From NCBI GenBank assembly GCA_964632995.1, contig CAZWDL010000030.1, positions 1-63,658 on the forward strand: DNA of 63,658 nt, written 5' to 3'. The DNA is from CAZWDL01 sp964632995. GTDB taxonomy: Bacteria; Bacteroidota; Bacteroidia; Chitinophagales; Saprospiraceae. Below the pieces are notes generated by a model that was not told where the DNA came from, did not search any database, and worked only from the letters and a program-made list of their open reading frames with translations. Made by a program: the position numbers and the translations under genes. The stretch's first letter is position 1. The number at the start of each line of letters is the position of its first letter. Of the stretch, positions 44,649 to 54,044 are shown piece by piece.

Positions 44649-45791
44649 ATGAAAAAGCTGTTGCTTATCTCGGCGAGCATTTTTTTGCTGCTGGCTTGCG
44701 GCAATGTCAATCCGCCGATGCCTCAACTGTTCGGTGGACCGGAAGAATTGCCGCTCGACCGGGTTAGCCTGCCGGAAGGCTTCGAAATCAGCATTTACGC
44801 CGATGAAGTAGAAAACGCCCGCTCGCTGGAATGGTCGCCGGAGGGAACGCTCTTTGTCGGTACGCGCGACGAGGGGAAGGTGTACGCATTGAAGGACACC
44901 AATGACGATTTTGTGGCGGATACGGTTTACCTCATCGCCGAAGATCTGCAAATGCCGAATGGCGTGGCCTTCCGCGACGGAGATTTGTACATAGCCGAGG
45001 TCAGCCGTATACTGCGTTTCGACAATATTGAAGAACAATTGAGCAATCCCCCCAAGCCGGTCGTGGTCTACGATCAATATCCCTCCGAAACTCATCATGG
45101 TTGGAAGTTTATCGATTTCGGCCCCGATGGGAAGTTATACGTCCCGGTCGGCGCGCCTTGCAACATTTGCAAATCTGAAAAAGACATTTTCGCTTCTATC
45201 ACCCGGTTGAACCCGGACGGGACCAACATGGAAATTGTACAGCACGGTATTCGTAATACGGTGGGTTTTAGCTGGCACCCCATCACGGGTGACCTGTGGT
45301 TTACGGATAACGGTCGTGACTGGATGGGGGACAACAAACCGGCCTGCGAACTAAATTATGCTCCCCGGGAAGGAATGCATTTTGGTTATCCCTATTGTCA
45401 CGAAGGGGGACTGCCCGATCCGGAATTCGGTGAGCAGCGCGATTGTTCGGAATTTGCACCTCCAGTGCAGGACCTGGGCCCACACGTAGCTCCTCTCGGT
45501 ATGGAGTTTTACACGGGGGACCAGTTTCCCGAAAAATATAAAAACCAGATTTTCATCGCAGAACACGGTTCCTGGAACCGCAGTGACAAGATCGGATACC
45601 GGGTAACGCTGGTCACACTGGAAGGCAATCAGGCAACGGGGTACCAACCCTTTGCGGAAGGTTGGCTGGAAGAAAAAAGCGGCAAAGTGTGGGGACGCCC
45701 CGTCGATCTGGAACTGCTGCCCGACGGTTCTTTCCTGCTCAGCGATGATTATGCCGACGCGATATACCGCATTGCGTATACCGGGAAGTAA
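44649..45791 (+). CDS. Lipoprotein of the PQQ-dependent sugar dehydrogenase (GSDH-like) family
   Basis: A 380-residue protein with a lipoprotein signal ending LLLAC. The mature part is a beta-propeller like soluble glucose dehydrogenase: ARSLEWSPEGTLFVGTRDEGKVYAL, EDLQMPNGVAFRDGDLYIAE, HHGWKFIDFGPDGKLYVPVGAPC and GIRNTVGFSWHPITGDLWFTDNGRDW. Conserved His and Arg residues of the PQQ pocket appear present. PQQ itself is not made by any gene here. Such proteins oxidise sugars or sorbosone-like substrates at the cell surface; the substrate is unknown. I start at ATG 44649 so that the signal peptide is normal in length. Confidence 0.85.
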   Translation: MKKLLLISASIFLLLACGNVNPPMPQLFGGPEELPLDRVSLPEGFEISIYADEVENARSLEWSPEGTLFVGTRDEGKVYALKDTNDDFVADTVYLIAEDLQMPNGVAFRDGDLYIAEVSRILRFDNIEEQLSNPPKPVVVYDQYPSETHHGWKFIDFGPDGKLYVPVGAPCNICKSEKDIFASITRLNPDGTNMEIVQHGIRNTVGFSWHPITGDLWFTDNGRDWMGDNKPACELNYAPREGMHFGYPYCHEGGLPDPEFGEQRDCSEFAPPVQDLGPHVAPLGMEFYTGDQFPEKYKNQIFIAEHGSWNRSDKIGYRVTLVTLEGNQATGYQPFAEGWLEEKSGKVWGRPVDLELLPDGSFLLSDDYADAIYRIAYTGK

Positions 45792-45818
45792 TCCGGGTTA
45801 GACCACTTCAAGATTAAT

Positions 45819-46466
45819 TCAGGCTTCCTGTTCCGCTTCTTTCAAAGTTTTTAGCAAAGCGACCACTTCCTGCTGTACGCTCTTTGTCTTATCCTTCACA
45901 TACCATTTTTGCAAGGCTTTGACGAGTTGCTGAAAGCGTTCTTTCCTTTCTTGTTCCTCCTCCATTTTCGCCATTTCGGCTTTGCCGTCGAGCACCAGTT
46001 GCTGCGCAGCTTCCGGGCGTGGTCCCCAGGAGCCCAGGACTTGGAGCGAATGGGCGTCCAGCATGATGAGCTTGGGGATGGATCGGCCGCCATTGGTGAG
46101 AAAAGCGTCCATCAGCCGGGGGTGTTCGTCCCGAAGGAGAAGGTGCAGTTCGATGTGTGGATTCTCATCCGCCATTTTCTGCAGGACGGGGATGACCTGA
46201 GCAGCGTCGCCACACCAGGCTTCGGTAAGGGTCAGCCAGATCAAGGGGCGTTGAACCGGCTGAATGGCCCGGATCGTTTCCTCACTCAGTTGTGTGGTTC
46301 TGTCGAGTCTTTCCATACGTACGACATTCATGGTGGTGTAATGCAACATACTGTCCTGATGGTTGTCCCCTGTCGTTTTATTTACTGTCAGGAGGCGTTC
46401 AATCAGGTTTCGGTATTCCCGGTAGGACATAGCGGCGTCAATCACCGATTGTGCGATATACTTCAT
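45819..46466 (-). CDS. Thioredoxin-fold protein with a single active-site cysteine
   Basis: A 215-residue cytoplasmic protein. Residues of about 85-175 match the thioredoxin fold: WLTLTEAWCGDAAQVIPVLQKMA, then HLLLRDEHPRLMD and GGRSIPKLIML with the cis-Pro. The usual CxxC is WCGDA, with only one Cys. This form occurs in a Bacteroidota family of 'thioredoxin family' proteins. The C-terminus is helical and highly charged. It is convergent with the sugar-dehydrogenase-like gene (28-base gap) and follows the patatin gene on the same strand. Confidence 0.85.
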   Translation of the reverse strand: MKYIAQSVIDAAMSYREYRNLIERLLTVNKTTGDNHQDSMLHYTTMNVVRMERLDRTTQLSEETIRAIQPVQRPLIWLTLTEAWCGDAAQVIPVLQKMADENPHIELHLLLRDEHPRLMDAFLTNGGRSIPKLIMLDAHSLQVLGSWGPRPEAAQQLVLDGKAEMAKMEEEQERKERFQQLVKALQKWYVKDKTKSVQQEVVALLKTLKEAEQEA

Positions 46467-46563
46467 AGTGGTTATCCGGTTTCTGTTTTTAATCCGTGCA
46501 GATAACAGGTCATGAGGTGTTTTGGACAGAGGTATTATGTTTCAGGCGGGTAATTTGTTCATT

Positions 46564-48801
46564 TCAGGGACGAAGAAGCTCGACTAACTGTCTTAAACTG
46601 GACTGATTCTCAGCTTCCTTAAAAGCGCCCAGAACGGCCTGTTTTTCCCGTTCGGTAATGTGGAAAGAGATGGAGGCGCGGAGTTTATTTCCCTTTTCCG
46701 GCCGGAAGAGAAAGCGGATGAAGTGAAATTGTTCCGGCCCCAGCAACTCGTAAATGAATCCCAGGCTGTTGTCCTGTTCGAATTCCTGCAGGCTTAGGAG
46801 TTGTCCGGGGATGCCGAAAGGAATGAAAAGTGTCTCGATAATGCCCTTGTGATCACCGGGGCTGATCTCTTTAATTTTCTCCGAACTGCTGATCTGCAGG
46901 AGAATCACTCCGCTGGTATTTTTCTGGATCCACTTTCTGAATACCTGGATGAACCGGGTAGCCGAGAGCAGGCCGTAATTGTCACGGAATCCTGCGTCGA
47001 GGACTTCAATGCCGGGGCGGCTGGGCAAATATACACTGGGCAGCACATAGGGGTAAGTCGCGTTCATGCGAAGGGCGGAGAGAAAGCGGAGATTGTCCGC
47101 TCCCTGATTGGTGAAAAGCCGCCCGAAATCGACGGCATCAATTTCGACGGCCCCAGGGCGTTGTACGCCAACCGGCGCCTGCATCATAAAGGAAACGCCC
47201 TGCGGGGAGATGATCAGCCGGCGGGCGTCATTGACGATGGAGGGGGTCAGGTAAAGCATGGGGATGATCGCCTCTCTTTCCGGCTGCTGATAATCGGTGA
47301 TGGATTTATCCATCAGGAAGTGGGTGTTTTCATTAAGTTGGCGCTCGAACATGTAGCCACGATCCTTTCGATAAGTATACCCTCCGGATTCAAATTTTGC
47401 CCAGGGCAAAAACAGGTCATTGGAAACCATGGTGAAGGCCACCGAGTTGAGCAGGTCTTTGGAGATCGCATCAAGGTGCCTGTGATGATAGAGGTCAACT
47501 GAATCACCGAGCTGATGCCGCAGGTATTGCTCCCGCAGGTAAGCCATACCCAACATTCCACCGGAGGCGCCGGTGATCAGTACCGTGTGATCGAGCAAAC
47601 GCCCCCCTATCAGGCTGTCGGCATGCTGTACTGCTTTCACTGTCCAGGTAGCCGATTTGAGGCCGCCCCCGCTGACGGAAAGGATGACCAGTTTGGGTTT
47701 TTCTTCGCCGGTTCGCTCTCGCCAGCGGTTGAGAATGCCGGTAGTTTGCGTTTTATCCTGCGCTACCTGAGCCGGAGCACTAATTGCTTGTAAACGCTGG
47801 TAGGAATAGGGCGCTTCGGGCCCCTGATAATTGAGTCCGTAGGCCGGATTGCGGTGGCTGAACAGTTCGAAGCTGGTAAAGAAGTTGATACTGAAGAGAA
47901 ACAAGATGAGGATGGTTACCTTCCACTCGGCAAACCAGTAGCTCAGGGCGCCGATGACAGCCATGAAAATACTGAGCATGATAAACAGGCTGGCCGCCGC
48001 CGGGATGCGGAATAGCGGGTAGTCAATCAGAGAGCCCAATACAATCAGTATAACCATACCCACCAGTTGAATGATGAGAGCGTTTAAATGATGCTGTTTG
48101 AAAATGCGCCTGAGCAGGCTGGAGTCGTAATGCGCTACACTGCGCACTAGCCGCGGTTGCAGAGATTCAGTCAGATACGTATCTACACGACAGCGGTTGC
48201 TGTCCTGCTTGATGAAGTCCAGGTCGAGCTGGTATTTGCCGGGTGCTATACTTTTTTTAATATTCGAAACCTTCCTGACCAGGTCAGCGTAGTGGGAAAT
48301 ATCGCGATTGGTCAGGCGGAAATACAGGAGATAGAGCCATAACAGGACAAGTGCACCGCTCAGGAAACCCAGGCATTTGATGAAGGTCCCCTGCAAGCCG
48401 GTGTCTTGATGGTAAACCTGGAAATAAATAATTAAGCCCAGGTAAGAGACGAAAAAAACCAGGGGAAGGATGAGGTTGTTTATACAGAACTTAATAAAAG
48501 GACGCGAAAGCGTAGCCAAGAAGGGAAAGCGACGCGCACTGATCAGGTAGGTAGTCAAATTCCAGGTCATGTAAAACCCTCCGAAGGCGGCGCCCAGCAA
48601 GAAAAAACTATAGAAGTTGACGTCTCCCAAATATTCCGGGTTGAGGAACAGGTATTGGGAACCAAGCTTGCGCCCCAGCTTGCCGGAAAGTAAAGCAAGT
48701 AGGAGCAACCACATGCCCAGCAGCAAGAGGTTGCTTCTCAGGTGCAGTGTGAACAACCGCACGGGAAAGGAGTAGAATATACTTTTAATAATGTTGTGCA
48801 T
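46564..48801 (-). CDS. Membrane-anchored patatin-like phospholipase
   Basis: A 745-residue protein. The first 330 residues hold seven or eight membrane helices in two blocks (about 20-165 and 240-320). The C-terminal half is patatin-like: oxyanion-hole SVSGGGLKSATW near 378, nucleophile motif GASGGMLG (GxSxG) near 412, and the catalytic Asp in DAGFRDNYG near 623. Patatins cleave acyl chains from phospholipids. The fusion to a multi-helix membrane domain is unlike the common soluble type. No substrate can be named. The gene is divergent from ugd. Confidence 0.85.
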   Translation of the reverse strand: MHNIIKSIFYSFPVRLFTLHLRSNLLLLGMWLLLLALLSGKLGRKLGSQYLFLNPEYLGDVNFYSFFLLGAAFGGFYMTWNLTTYLISARRFPFLATLSRPFIKFCINNLILPLVFFVSYLGLIIYFQVYHQDTGLQGTFIKCLGFLSGALVLLWLYLLYFRLTNRDISHYADLVRKVSNIKKSIAPGKYQLDLDFIKQDSNRCRVDTYLTESLQPRLVRSVAHYDSSLLRRIFKQHHLNALIIQLVGMVILIVLGSLIDYPLFRIPAAASLFIMLSIFMAVIGALSYWFAEWKVTILILFLFSINFFTSFELFSHRNPAYGLNYQGPEAPYSYQRLQAISAPAQVAQDKTQTTGILNRWRERTGEEKPKLVILSVSGGGLKSATWTVKAVQHADSLIGGRLLDHTVLITGASGGMLGMAYLREQYLRHQLGDSVDLYHHRHLDAISKDLLNSVAFTMVSNDLFLPWAKFESGGYTYRKDRGYMFERQLNENTHFLMDKSITDYQQPEREAIIPMLYLTPSIVNDARRLIISPQGVSFMMQAPVGVQRPGAVEIDAVDFGRLFTNQGADNLRFLSALRMNATYPYVLPSVYLPSRPGIEVLDAGFRDNYGLLSATRFIQVFRKWIQKNTSGVILLQISSSEKIKEISPGDHKGIIETLFIPFGIPGQLLSLQEFEQDNSLGFIYELLGPEQFHFIRFLFRPEKGNKLRASISFHITEREKQAVLGAFKEAENQSSLRQLVELLRP

Positions 48802-49113
48802 TAAAATATTAAAGTGTTCCCAAAGGAATTAGTTCCCCTTTTTATATTGTTAACAGATTGTTAACGATGGGCTCGTTTTTTCCTGCTGATGGTAATGTGT
48901 TCGGATTACTGGAAGCGTAAATTCCTGACGGCTGAATCTGCTTAAATTATTCTGGCACAAGATTTTGCCGGCTTTCTCAATTAGAAATTACTAATTTGAC
49001 AAATATTTTTTTGAACTTTGCAACTCTGTACCAAAGAGTAAGTAAAAGACACCACCGGTCATCGAAGGCCGGGGAAGTACAGTAAATTGATGACTCAAAA
49101 AAACTGAAAAATC
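48802..49113. other. Intergenic region between the patatin gene and ugd, with a tandem GTTAAC site
   Basis: This 312-base gap separates divergent genes. At 48846-48854 and 48857-48865 the 9-mer ATTGTTAAC is repeated exactly, 11 bases apart (one helical turn), each copy containing the palindrome GTTAAC. That is the pattern of a two-dimer operator. Near ugd, GAACTTTG at 49013-49020 is one mismatch from the -7 consensus. No gene is seen. Confidence 0.5.
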
Positions 49114-50454
49114 ATGAACATCGCTGTTGTCGGCACCGGCTACGTCGGTCTGGTTACCGGAACTTGTTTTGCAGAAACCGGGAATAAAGTCATTTGCGTT
49201 GATATTGACGAGGATAAGGTCAGACGTATGCAAAACGGGCAGGTGCCCATCTATGAGCCCGGGCTGGATGTGCTCTTCGAGCGCAATACCAAACAGGGAC
49301 GGCTGAGCTTTACCACCAACCTGAAAGAAGCAGTCGACCATTCGCAAATCATTTTTCTGGCCCTGCCCACCCCGCCGGGTGAAGACGGCTCGGCCGATCT
49401 GTCTTATGTGCTTAGCGTAACCAAAGATTTGTCGACCCTGATTGAAGAATATACCGTCGTGGTGGATAAGAGTACAGTGCCGGTGGGAACGGCAGAAAAA
49501 GTACACAATATTCTGGCCAAGCGCCTGGACGAGTCCTTGTTCGACGTGGTCTCCAATCCCGAGTTTCTGCGCGAAGGAGTGGCGGTAGAGGATTTTTTAC
49601 GCCCCGATCGCGTTGTCGTTGGGGTCGCCTCCGAACGAGCCGGTGATTTGATGCATCAACTCTACGAACCCTTCGTTCGGCAGGGAAATCCCATCATAAT
49701 GATGGACGTGCGTTCAGCGGAAATGACCAAGTACGCTGCCAACTCCTATCTGGCAACCCGGATCTCCTTCATGAATGAAATCGCTAACCTATGCGAAAAG
49801 CTCGGCGCCAACGTCGACATGGTGCGGATGGGGATGGGAAGTGATACGCGCATCGGTAAACGCTTCCTCTTCCCAGGCGTAGGGTACGGCGGCAGTTGCT
49901 TCCCCAAGGATGTAAAAGCACTGGCCAAAACAGCAGAAGAGAACGACTACAAATTTCAGATTCTCCATTCCGTCATGCAGGTCAACGACCGGCAGCGTAC
50001 CGTTCTGGCTGAGAAGATCATCGATTACTTCCAGGGCGACCTGAGCGGAAAAACCATAGCGATATGGGGACTGGCCTTTAAGCCGAATACTGACGATATC
50101 CGCGAGGCGCCTGCCTTGTACACCATAGACCGTCTGCTGGATGCCGGCGCCCAGGTGAAAGCGTATGACCCCGAGGCGATGGAGAATATTCAGGCTATTT
50201 ACGGCGACCGGGTGCAGCTGATGGATGATCAATACGAAGCTCTAATTGGCGCCGAGGCATTGGCTATCATCACCGAGTGGAGCGTTTTCCGCACCCCCAG
50301 CTTCAAAGTAATGAAAGAGCTTCTGAAGGAACCGGTCGTTTTTGACGGTCGTAATCTCTACGACCTCGAACGTATGCGGGAGTACGGTTTTCAGTACAAC
50401 AGCATCGGCCGCAATGAGGTGGGAAAAGTCGGCGTGTCGTCAAATCAGGGCTAA
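49114..50454 (+). CDS. ugd: UDP-glucose 6-dehydrogenase
   Basis: Ugd oxidises UDP-glucose twice to UDP-glucuronate, a precursor of surface polysaccharides. The 446-residue protein begins with the NAD-binding motif MNIAVVGTGYVGLVTG, has VDKSTVPVGTAEKV and NPEFLREGVAVEDF, and the catalytic Cys in GGSCFPKD near residue 261. The closing GLAFKPNTDDIREAPA is typical. The length is normal. No other glycan genes are near, so the end product is not known from context. Confidence 0.96.
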   Translation: MNIAVVGTGYVGLVTGTCFAETGNKVICVDIDEDKVRRMQNGQVPIYEPGLDVLFERNTKQGRLSFTTNLKEAVDHSQIIFLALPTPPGEDGSADLSYVLSVTKDLSTLIEEYTVVVDKSTVPVGTAEKVHNILAKRLDESLFDVVSNPEFLREGVAVEDFLRPDRVVVGVASERAGDLMHQLYEPFVRQGNPIIMMDVRSAEMTKYAANSYLATRISFMNEIANLCEKLGANVDMVRMGMGSDTRIGKRFLFPGVGYGGSCFPKDVKALAKTAEENDYKFQILHSVMQVNDRQRTVLAEKIIDYFQGDLSGKTIAIWGLAFKPNTDDIREAPALYTIDRLLDAGAQVKAYDPEAMENIQAIYGDRVQLMDDQYEALIGAEALAIITEWSVFRTPSFKVMKELLKEPVVFDGRNLYDLERMREYGFQYNSIGRNEVGKVGVSSNQG

Positions 50455-50524
50455 TCACCTCCGGCATATAATGAATCCTGCCAATTTGCGTTAATAGGAA
50501 GATTACCGTATCCTATTTCAGCCT

Positions 50525-51166
50525 ATGAGCAGATTGATTTTCTTGCTACTATCCCTCTATTGGTTGCTTGCCTGCACCGGAAGTTCCGCTACCAAAACAG
50601 AGGATACTTCCGGTGCAGCACTGGAAGAGATAGAACGCCTCGATGATTACGGGCATACCGAACGCTTTCAGCGCCGCATCACCGATAGCGCGCGGGAAGG
50701 ACGCTACCAGCGCTTTAACGCAGATGGGGTGCTGATGGAAGAGGCCTTCTACCAGAATGACACCCTGCACGGCGATCGCGTGCTCTTCTATGAAACCGGC
50801 GACACCCTCTCCGTTGAACAGTATGGCATGGGCAGCTTCGAAGGGGAATTCCGGCAGTATTACAAAAATGGCAAGCTGCAACTGAGCGGCCCCTACGTCA
50901 ACAATGAGATGAGTGGCCAATGGCGGCAGTATTATGAAACCGGTGAACTCATGGAAATCGTCACCTTCGCCAACAACCTGGAAAACGGACCCTTCGTCGA
51001 ATACTACCGCAACGGTGAACTCAAAGCGAAAGGCGCTTACCTCAACGGAGATTACGAACACGGCCTCCTCCAACTTTACAACGAAGCAGGAGAACTGGTG
51101 CGCAAAATGAACTGTGAGGAAGGGGTGTGCCGGACCATCTGGCGGGCCGAAGGAGAAGATAGCTAA
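50525..51166 (+). CDS. Lipoprotein with MORN-like (YwqK-type) repeats
   Basis: A 213-residue lipoprotein, with the signal ending WLLAC. After about residue 60 it contains five or six repeats of about 22 residues with the pattern Y-x-NG-x-L-x-x-x-G-x-Y-x-x-x-x-x-x-G-x-W, for example YYKNGKLQLSGPYVNNEMSG and YYRNGELKAKGAYLNGDYE. They match the MORN-like repeats of YwqK 'antitoxin' proteins, although no toxin gene is adjacent. Such proteins are common and uncharacterised in Bacteroidota. It precedes porQ by about 160 bases that hold no gene. Confidence 0.83.
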   Translation: MSRLIFLLLSLYWLLACTGSSATKTEDTSGAALEEIERLDDYGHTERFQRRITDSAREGRYQRFNADGVLMEEAFYQNDTLHGDRVLFYETGDTLSVEQYGMGSFEGEFRQYYKNGKLQLSGPYVNNEMSGQWRQYYETGELMEIVTFANNLENGPFVEYYRNGELKAKGAYLNGDYEHGLLQLYNEAGELVRKMNCEEGVCRTIWRAEGEDS

Positions 51167-51322
51167 GTTGAAATCCGAAATAGCCTCCTGATGTTTGCGG
51201 TCAGGATCGGCAGTAGAAAAGTTCTCGATGTCCGGATATCCACTCATGCAAAAGTACAGGGCATCGAGAACCGTAATCCGCTCGGGCGTATCCCGGGCGG
51301 GAAGAATTGAGCACGGTGCATT

Positions 51323-52384
51323 ATGAAAAGAAGCCTACTCTACCCCCTGTTATTGAGTTTCTTCCTTTTCTCCGTCGAGGCGGAAGGGCAGATCAACGGC
51401 GGCGACAACGTCTTTGAAATGCTCAACCTGTCTACCTCCGCGCGTATTACCGCGCTGGGAGGGAATCTGATCACGGTGATGGACGACGATGTCAACCTGG
51501 CCTATGCCAATCCCGCCCTCCTCAATCCCGAGATGCACCAGTCCATTACTTTCAATCACAACTTCCATCTCAGCAGCGTCAATAACGGCTACGCAGCCTA
51601 CGCTCATCATTTTTCCTCCCTGCAAACCACCTTCCACGCCGGTGTGCAGTACGTAGGCTACGGCGAGTTTCAGCAAACCGATGAACTGGGTCAGGTACTG
51701 GGCACCTTTAAGGCCAATGACTATGCTGTCGTGCTGGGTGCCGGCCGGCAGGTGGACGAGCGGCTGCACCTCGGCGCCAACCTCAAATTCCTGACTTCTC
51801 AGCTGGAAAGCTATAATTCGCTCGGTATCGCCGCCGATGTGGCGGCCGCCTACCGCGATACCGCCGGCCTGTTCCTGGCCACACTGGTATTTCGAAATAT
51901 CGGAACCCAGCTGACTACTTTCTCAGAGGACAACCGCGAACCTTTGCCCTTTGAAATCCAATTGGGGATTTCCAAACGCCTGCGCTACCTGCCCTTCCGC
52001 TTCTCCGTCATCTACCGCTACCTCGACCGCTGGAATGTCACCTACGATGATCCCAACACCCGGGAGGTGGAATTCCTGTTCGGTGAAGCCTCCGCCGAAC
52101 AGAGCGACGGGGAGGTCTTTATCGACAACTTCTTCCGGCACTTCGTTTTTAACGGCGAATTTCTCTTCGGCAAACAGGACAATTTCCGGCTCCGCCTGGG
52201 CTATAACCACCTCTTGCGCAAAGAGCTGAGCGTCGGTAATTTTAGCAGCCTCGCCGGCTTCTCCTTCGGCGCCGGCATCAAAGTTAAACAGTTTCGTATC
52301 GCCTATGGGCATCAGGTGCACCATATCGCCGGCGGATTGAATCACTTGAGTATTTCGACGAATCTGCGGGAGTTTCGACGGTGA
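51323..52384 (+). CDS. porQ: Type IX secretion system protein PorQ
   Basis: A 353-residue outer-membrane protein with a signal peptide (about 1-22). The start of the mature protein, NVFEMLNLSTSARITALGGNLITVMDDDVNLAYANPALLNPE, is the hallmark of the PorQ/PorV FadL-like barrel group, and the rest is strand-rich with aromatic girdles. PorQ is needed for type IX secretion and cell-surface attachment of cargo in Porphyromonas. Its presence with gldD and gldE suggests a working type IX system, although the core gldKLMN/sprA genes are not in the window. Confidence 0.92.
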   Translation: MKRSLLYPLLLSFFLFSVEAEGQINGGDNVFEMLNLSTSARITALGGNLITVMDDDVNLAYANPALLNPEMHQSITFNHNFHLSSVNNGYAAYAHHFSSLQTTFHAGVQYVGYGEFQQTDELGQVLGTFKANDYAVVLGAGRQVDERLHLGANLKFLTSQLESYNSLGIAADVAAAYRDTAGLFLATLVFRNIGTQLTTFSEDNREPLPFEIQLGISKRLRYLPFRFSVIYRYLDRWNVTYDDPNTREVEFLFGEASAEQSDGEVFIDNFFRHFVFNGEFLFGKQDNFRLRLGYNHLLRKELSVGNFSSLAGFSFGAGIKVKQFRIAYGHQVHHIAGGLNHLSISTNLREFRR

Positions 52385-52391
52385 TTAAACC

Positions 52392-52410
52392 CTAGTGCCG
52401 GAGGCACTAG
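52392..52410. other. Short hairpin in the porQ-serpin gap
   Basis: CTAGTGCC and GGCACTAG form a perfect 8-bp stem with a GGA loop, eight bases after the porQ stop. No T-run follows, so termination is only possible. The rest of the gap (52411-52680) holds no gene that I can support. Confidence 0.45.
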
Positions 52411-52680
52411 CAGTATCCAACTATACCTGACGTAAATTGGTTTGAAAAACTTCTCAACCCATTTCGACGTCAGTATACATGCAAAACAACCCGAATCTTC
52501 ACCGGAAAAGCATTCTCCGACCCAACCTCTTGACCATCCTGACCCGTCTAAATACTTAAATGACGATGTATTGAGAGGAAATGCCCCGGCTTTTCACCAC
52601 GGAGTATATTCCTGCCGTATTAATGCCTATTATCTCTATCGAAATACAGGATGATCAGTTGCGACAAAAACAAAAAAACG

Positions 52681-53943
52681 ATGAAAAGAATAAATCTGAT
52701 AAGTTTGCTCGGCCTGACACTGGCGCTCTTATTCTTCCAATGCAGCAAAGAAAACATCGGCCCCGAAGATCGAGAGGGAGAGGCGACATTGAACGCCGCC
52801 GGGCAGCCGGAACTTCGCCTGCTCAGTGATGCCAACAATGATTTTGGACTCGACCTGTTTCGAAGGCTGAATGATGGGGCGCCGGAAGAGAATGTTTTTA
52901 TCTCCCCTACAAGCATCGCCACCGCCCTTTCCATGACGATGAACGGCGCCGCCGGCCAGACGCTGGTCGACATGCGGCAAGCTCTCAAGCAGAGCGGTCT
53001 GAACCTCGACGAACTCAATGCCGCCAACAAAGTTTTACTGGCAGCCCTTCCCAATATGGACATCAGCGTACAGGCCACGATGGCCAACTCGATCTGGTAC
53101 CGGGATGACTTCCCCGTGAAGGAAAATTTCACTGCCACTAATGAGACATACTACGACAGCGAAGTGCGTCCGCTGGACTTCACCGCTCCCGGCGCCAAGG
53201 ACATCATCAACGAATGGGTCGAAGACAAAACCGCCGGGCGCATAAAGGACATGGTTAACCAAATTAAGCGTGAAGACATCATGTTTCTTATTAACGCAAT
53301 CTATTTCAAAGGTGACTGGAAGGCGAGCTTTGATGAGGAAAAGACCGCTCCTGCTCCTTTCACGCTCGTGGATAACAGCTCGGTACAGGTGGACATGATG
53401 CGTCTCGGCACCTTCGCACTGCCCTATTTTTCTACCGATGCCCTCCATATTATCGACCTGGCCTACGGCGACGGGGATGCCTTCGCCATGACCATCCTGC
53501 TGCCCCGCGGCAAGACCTCGCCGGATGATCTGTTGAATACCATGACCATCGCCGACTGGAACAACTGGACGGACGGTCTGACAAAGCGAGAAATCGACTT
53601 CGCCATGCCGAAGTTCAGGATGGAATACAACAAAAAACTTAATGATGAACTAAAGGAGATGGGCATGCAGCGCGCTTTCGATGAGCAGGCCGCCGACTTC
53701 TCCAATATTTCCGAATCCGCTCAGTTGTTTATCAGCGCCGTGCAGCACAAGTCCTTTATCGAAGTGAATGAATCGGGCGCCGAAGCGGCGGCGGCCACTT
53801 CCGTTACCGTCGGAACGACCTCGGCAGGTCCAGGTCAGCCGCTGACCATCCGGGTCGATCGGCCCTTCCTCTTCGCAATCAGGGAAAAACAGGCGAATAA
53901 TATCTTGTTTCTCGGAAAGATGATGAATCCGACGAACAAATAA
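52681..53943 (+). CDS. Serpin-family lipoprotein (serine/cysteine protease inhibitor)
   Basis: A 420-residue serpin with a lipoprotein signal (Cys21, LLFFQC). The serpin core is recognisable: NVFISPTSIATALSMTMNGAAG, IWYRDDFPVKENF, FLINAIYFKGDWKASF, and the C-terminal RPFLFAIREKQANNILFLGKMMNP. The hinge ESGAEAAAATS is that of inhibitory serpins. By spacing from the hinge, the scissile bond should be about Thr-Ser in GTTSAG (inference). It would sit on the cell surface or in the periplasm and trap proteases by the suicide mechanism. It follows porQ; I start at ATG 52681. Confidence 0.93.
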   Translation: MKRINLISLLGLTLALLFFQCSKENIGPEDREGEATLNAAGQPELRLLSDANNDFGLDLFRRLNDGAPEENVFISPTSIATALSMTMNGAAGQTLVDMRQALKQSGLNLDELNAANKVLLAALPNMDISVQATMANSIWYRDDFPVKENFTATNETYYDSEVRPLDFTAPGAKDIINEWVEDKTAGRIKDMVNQIKREDIMFLINAIYFKGDWKASFDEEKTAPAPFTLVDNSSVQVDMMRLGTFALPYFSTDALHIIDLAYGDGDAFAMTILLPRGKTSPDDLLNTMTIADWNNWTDGLTKREIDFAMPKFRMEYNKKLNDELKEMGMQRAFDEQAADFSNISESAQLFISAVQHKSFIEVNESGAEAAAATSVTVGTTSAGPGQPLTIRVDRPFLFAIREKQANNILFLGKMMNPTNK

Positions 53944-54044
53944 TGAATGGATTCATGATAAGCGGAAATAAAATAGTGCCCGAAGCATAGGTAGAAAAAC
54001 CAGGAGAGCCTGGAATAGTGAACAGCCAGAAGCGAACAGCGAAA

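Noticed and set aside
52442..52654. 70-codon open frame between porQ and the serpin gene
   Set aside because: No motif, no signal and poor codon pattern compared with its neighbours.
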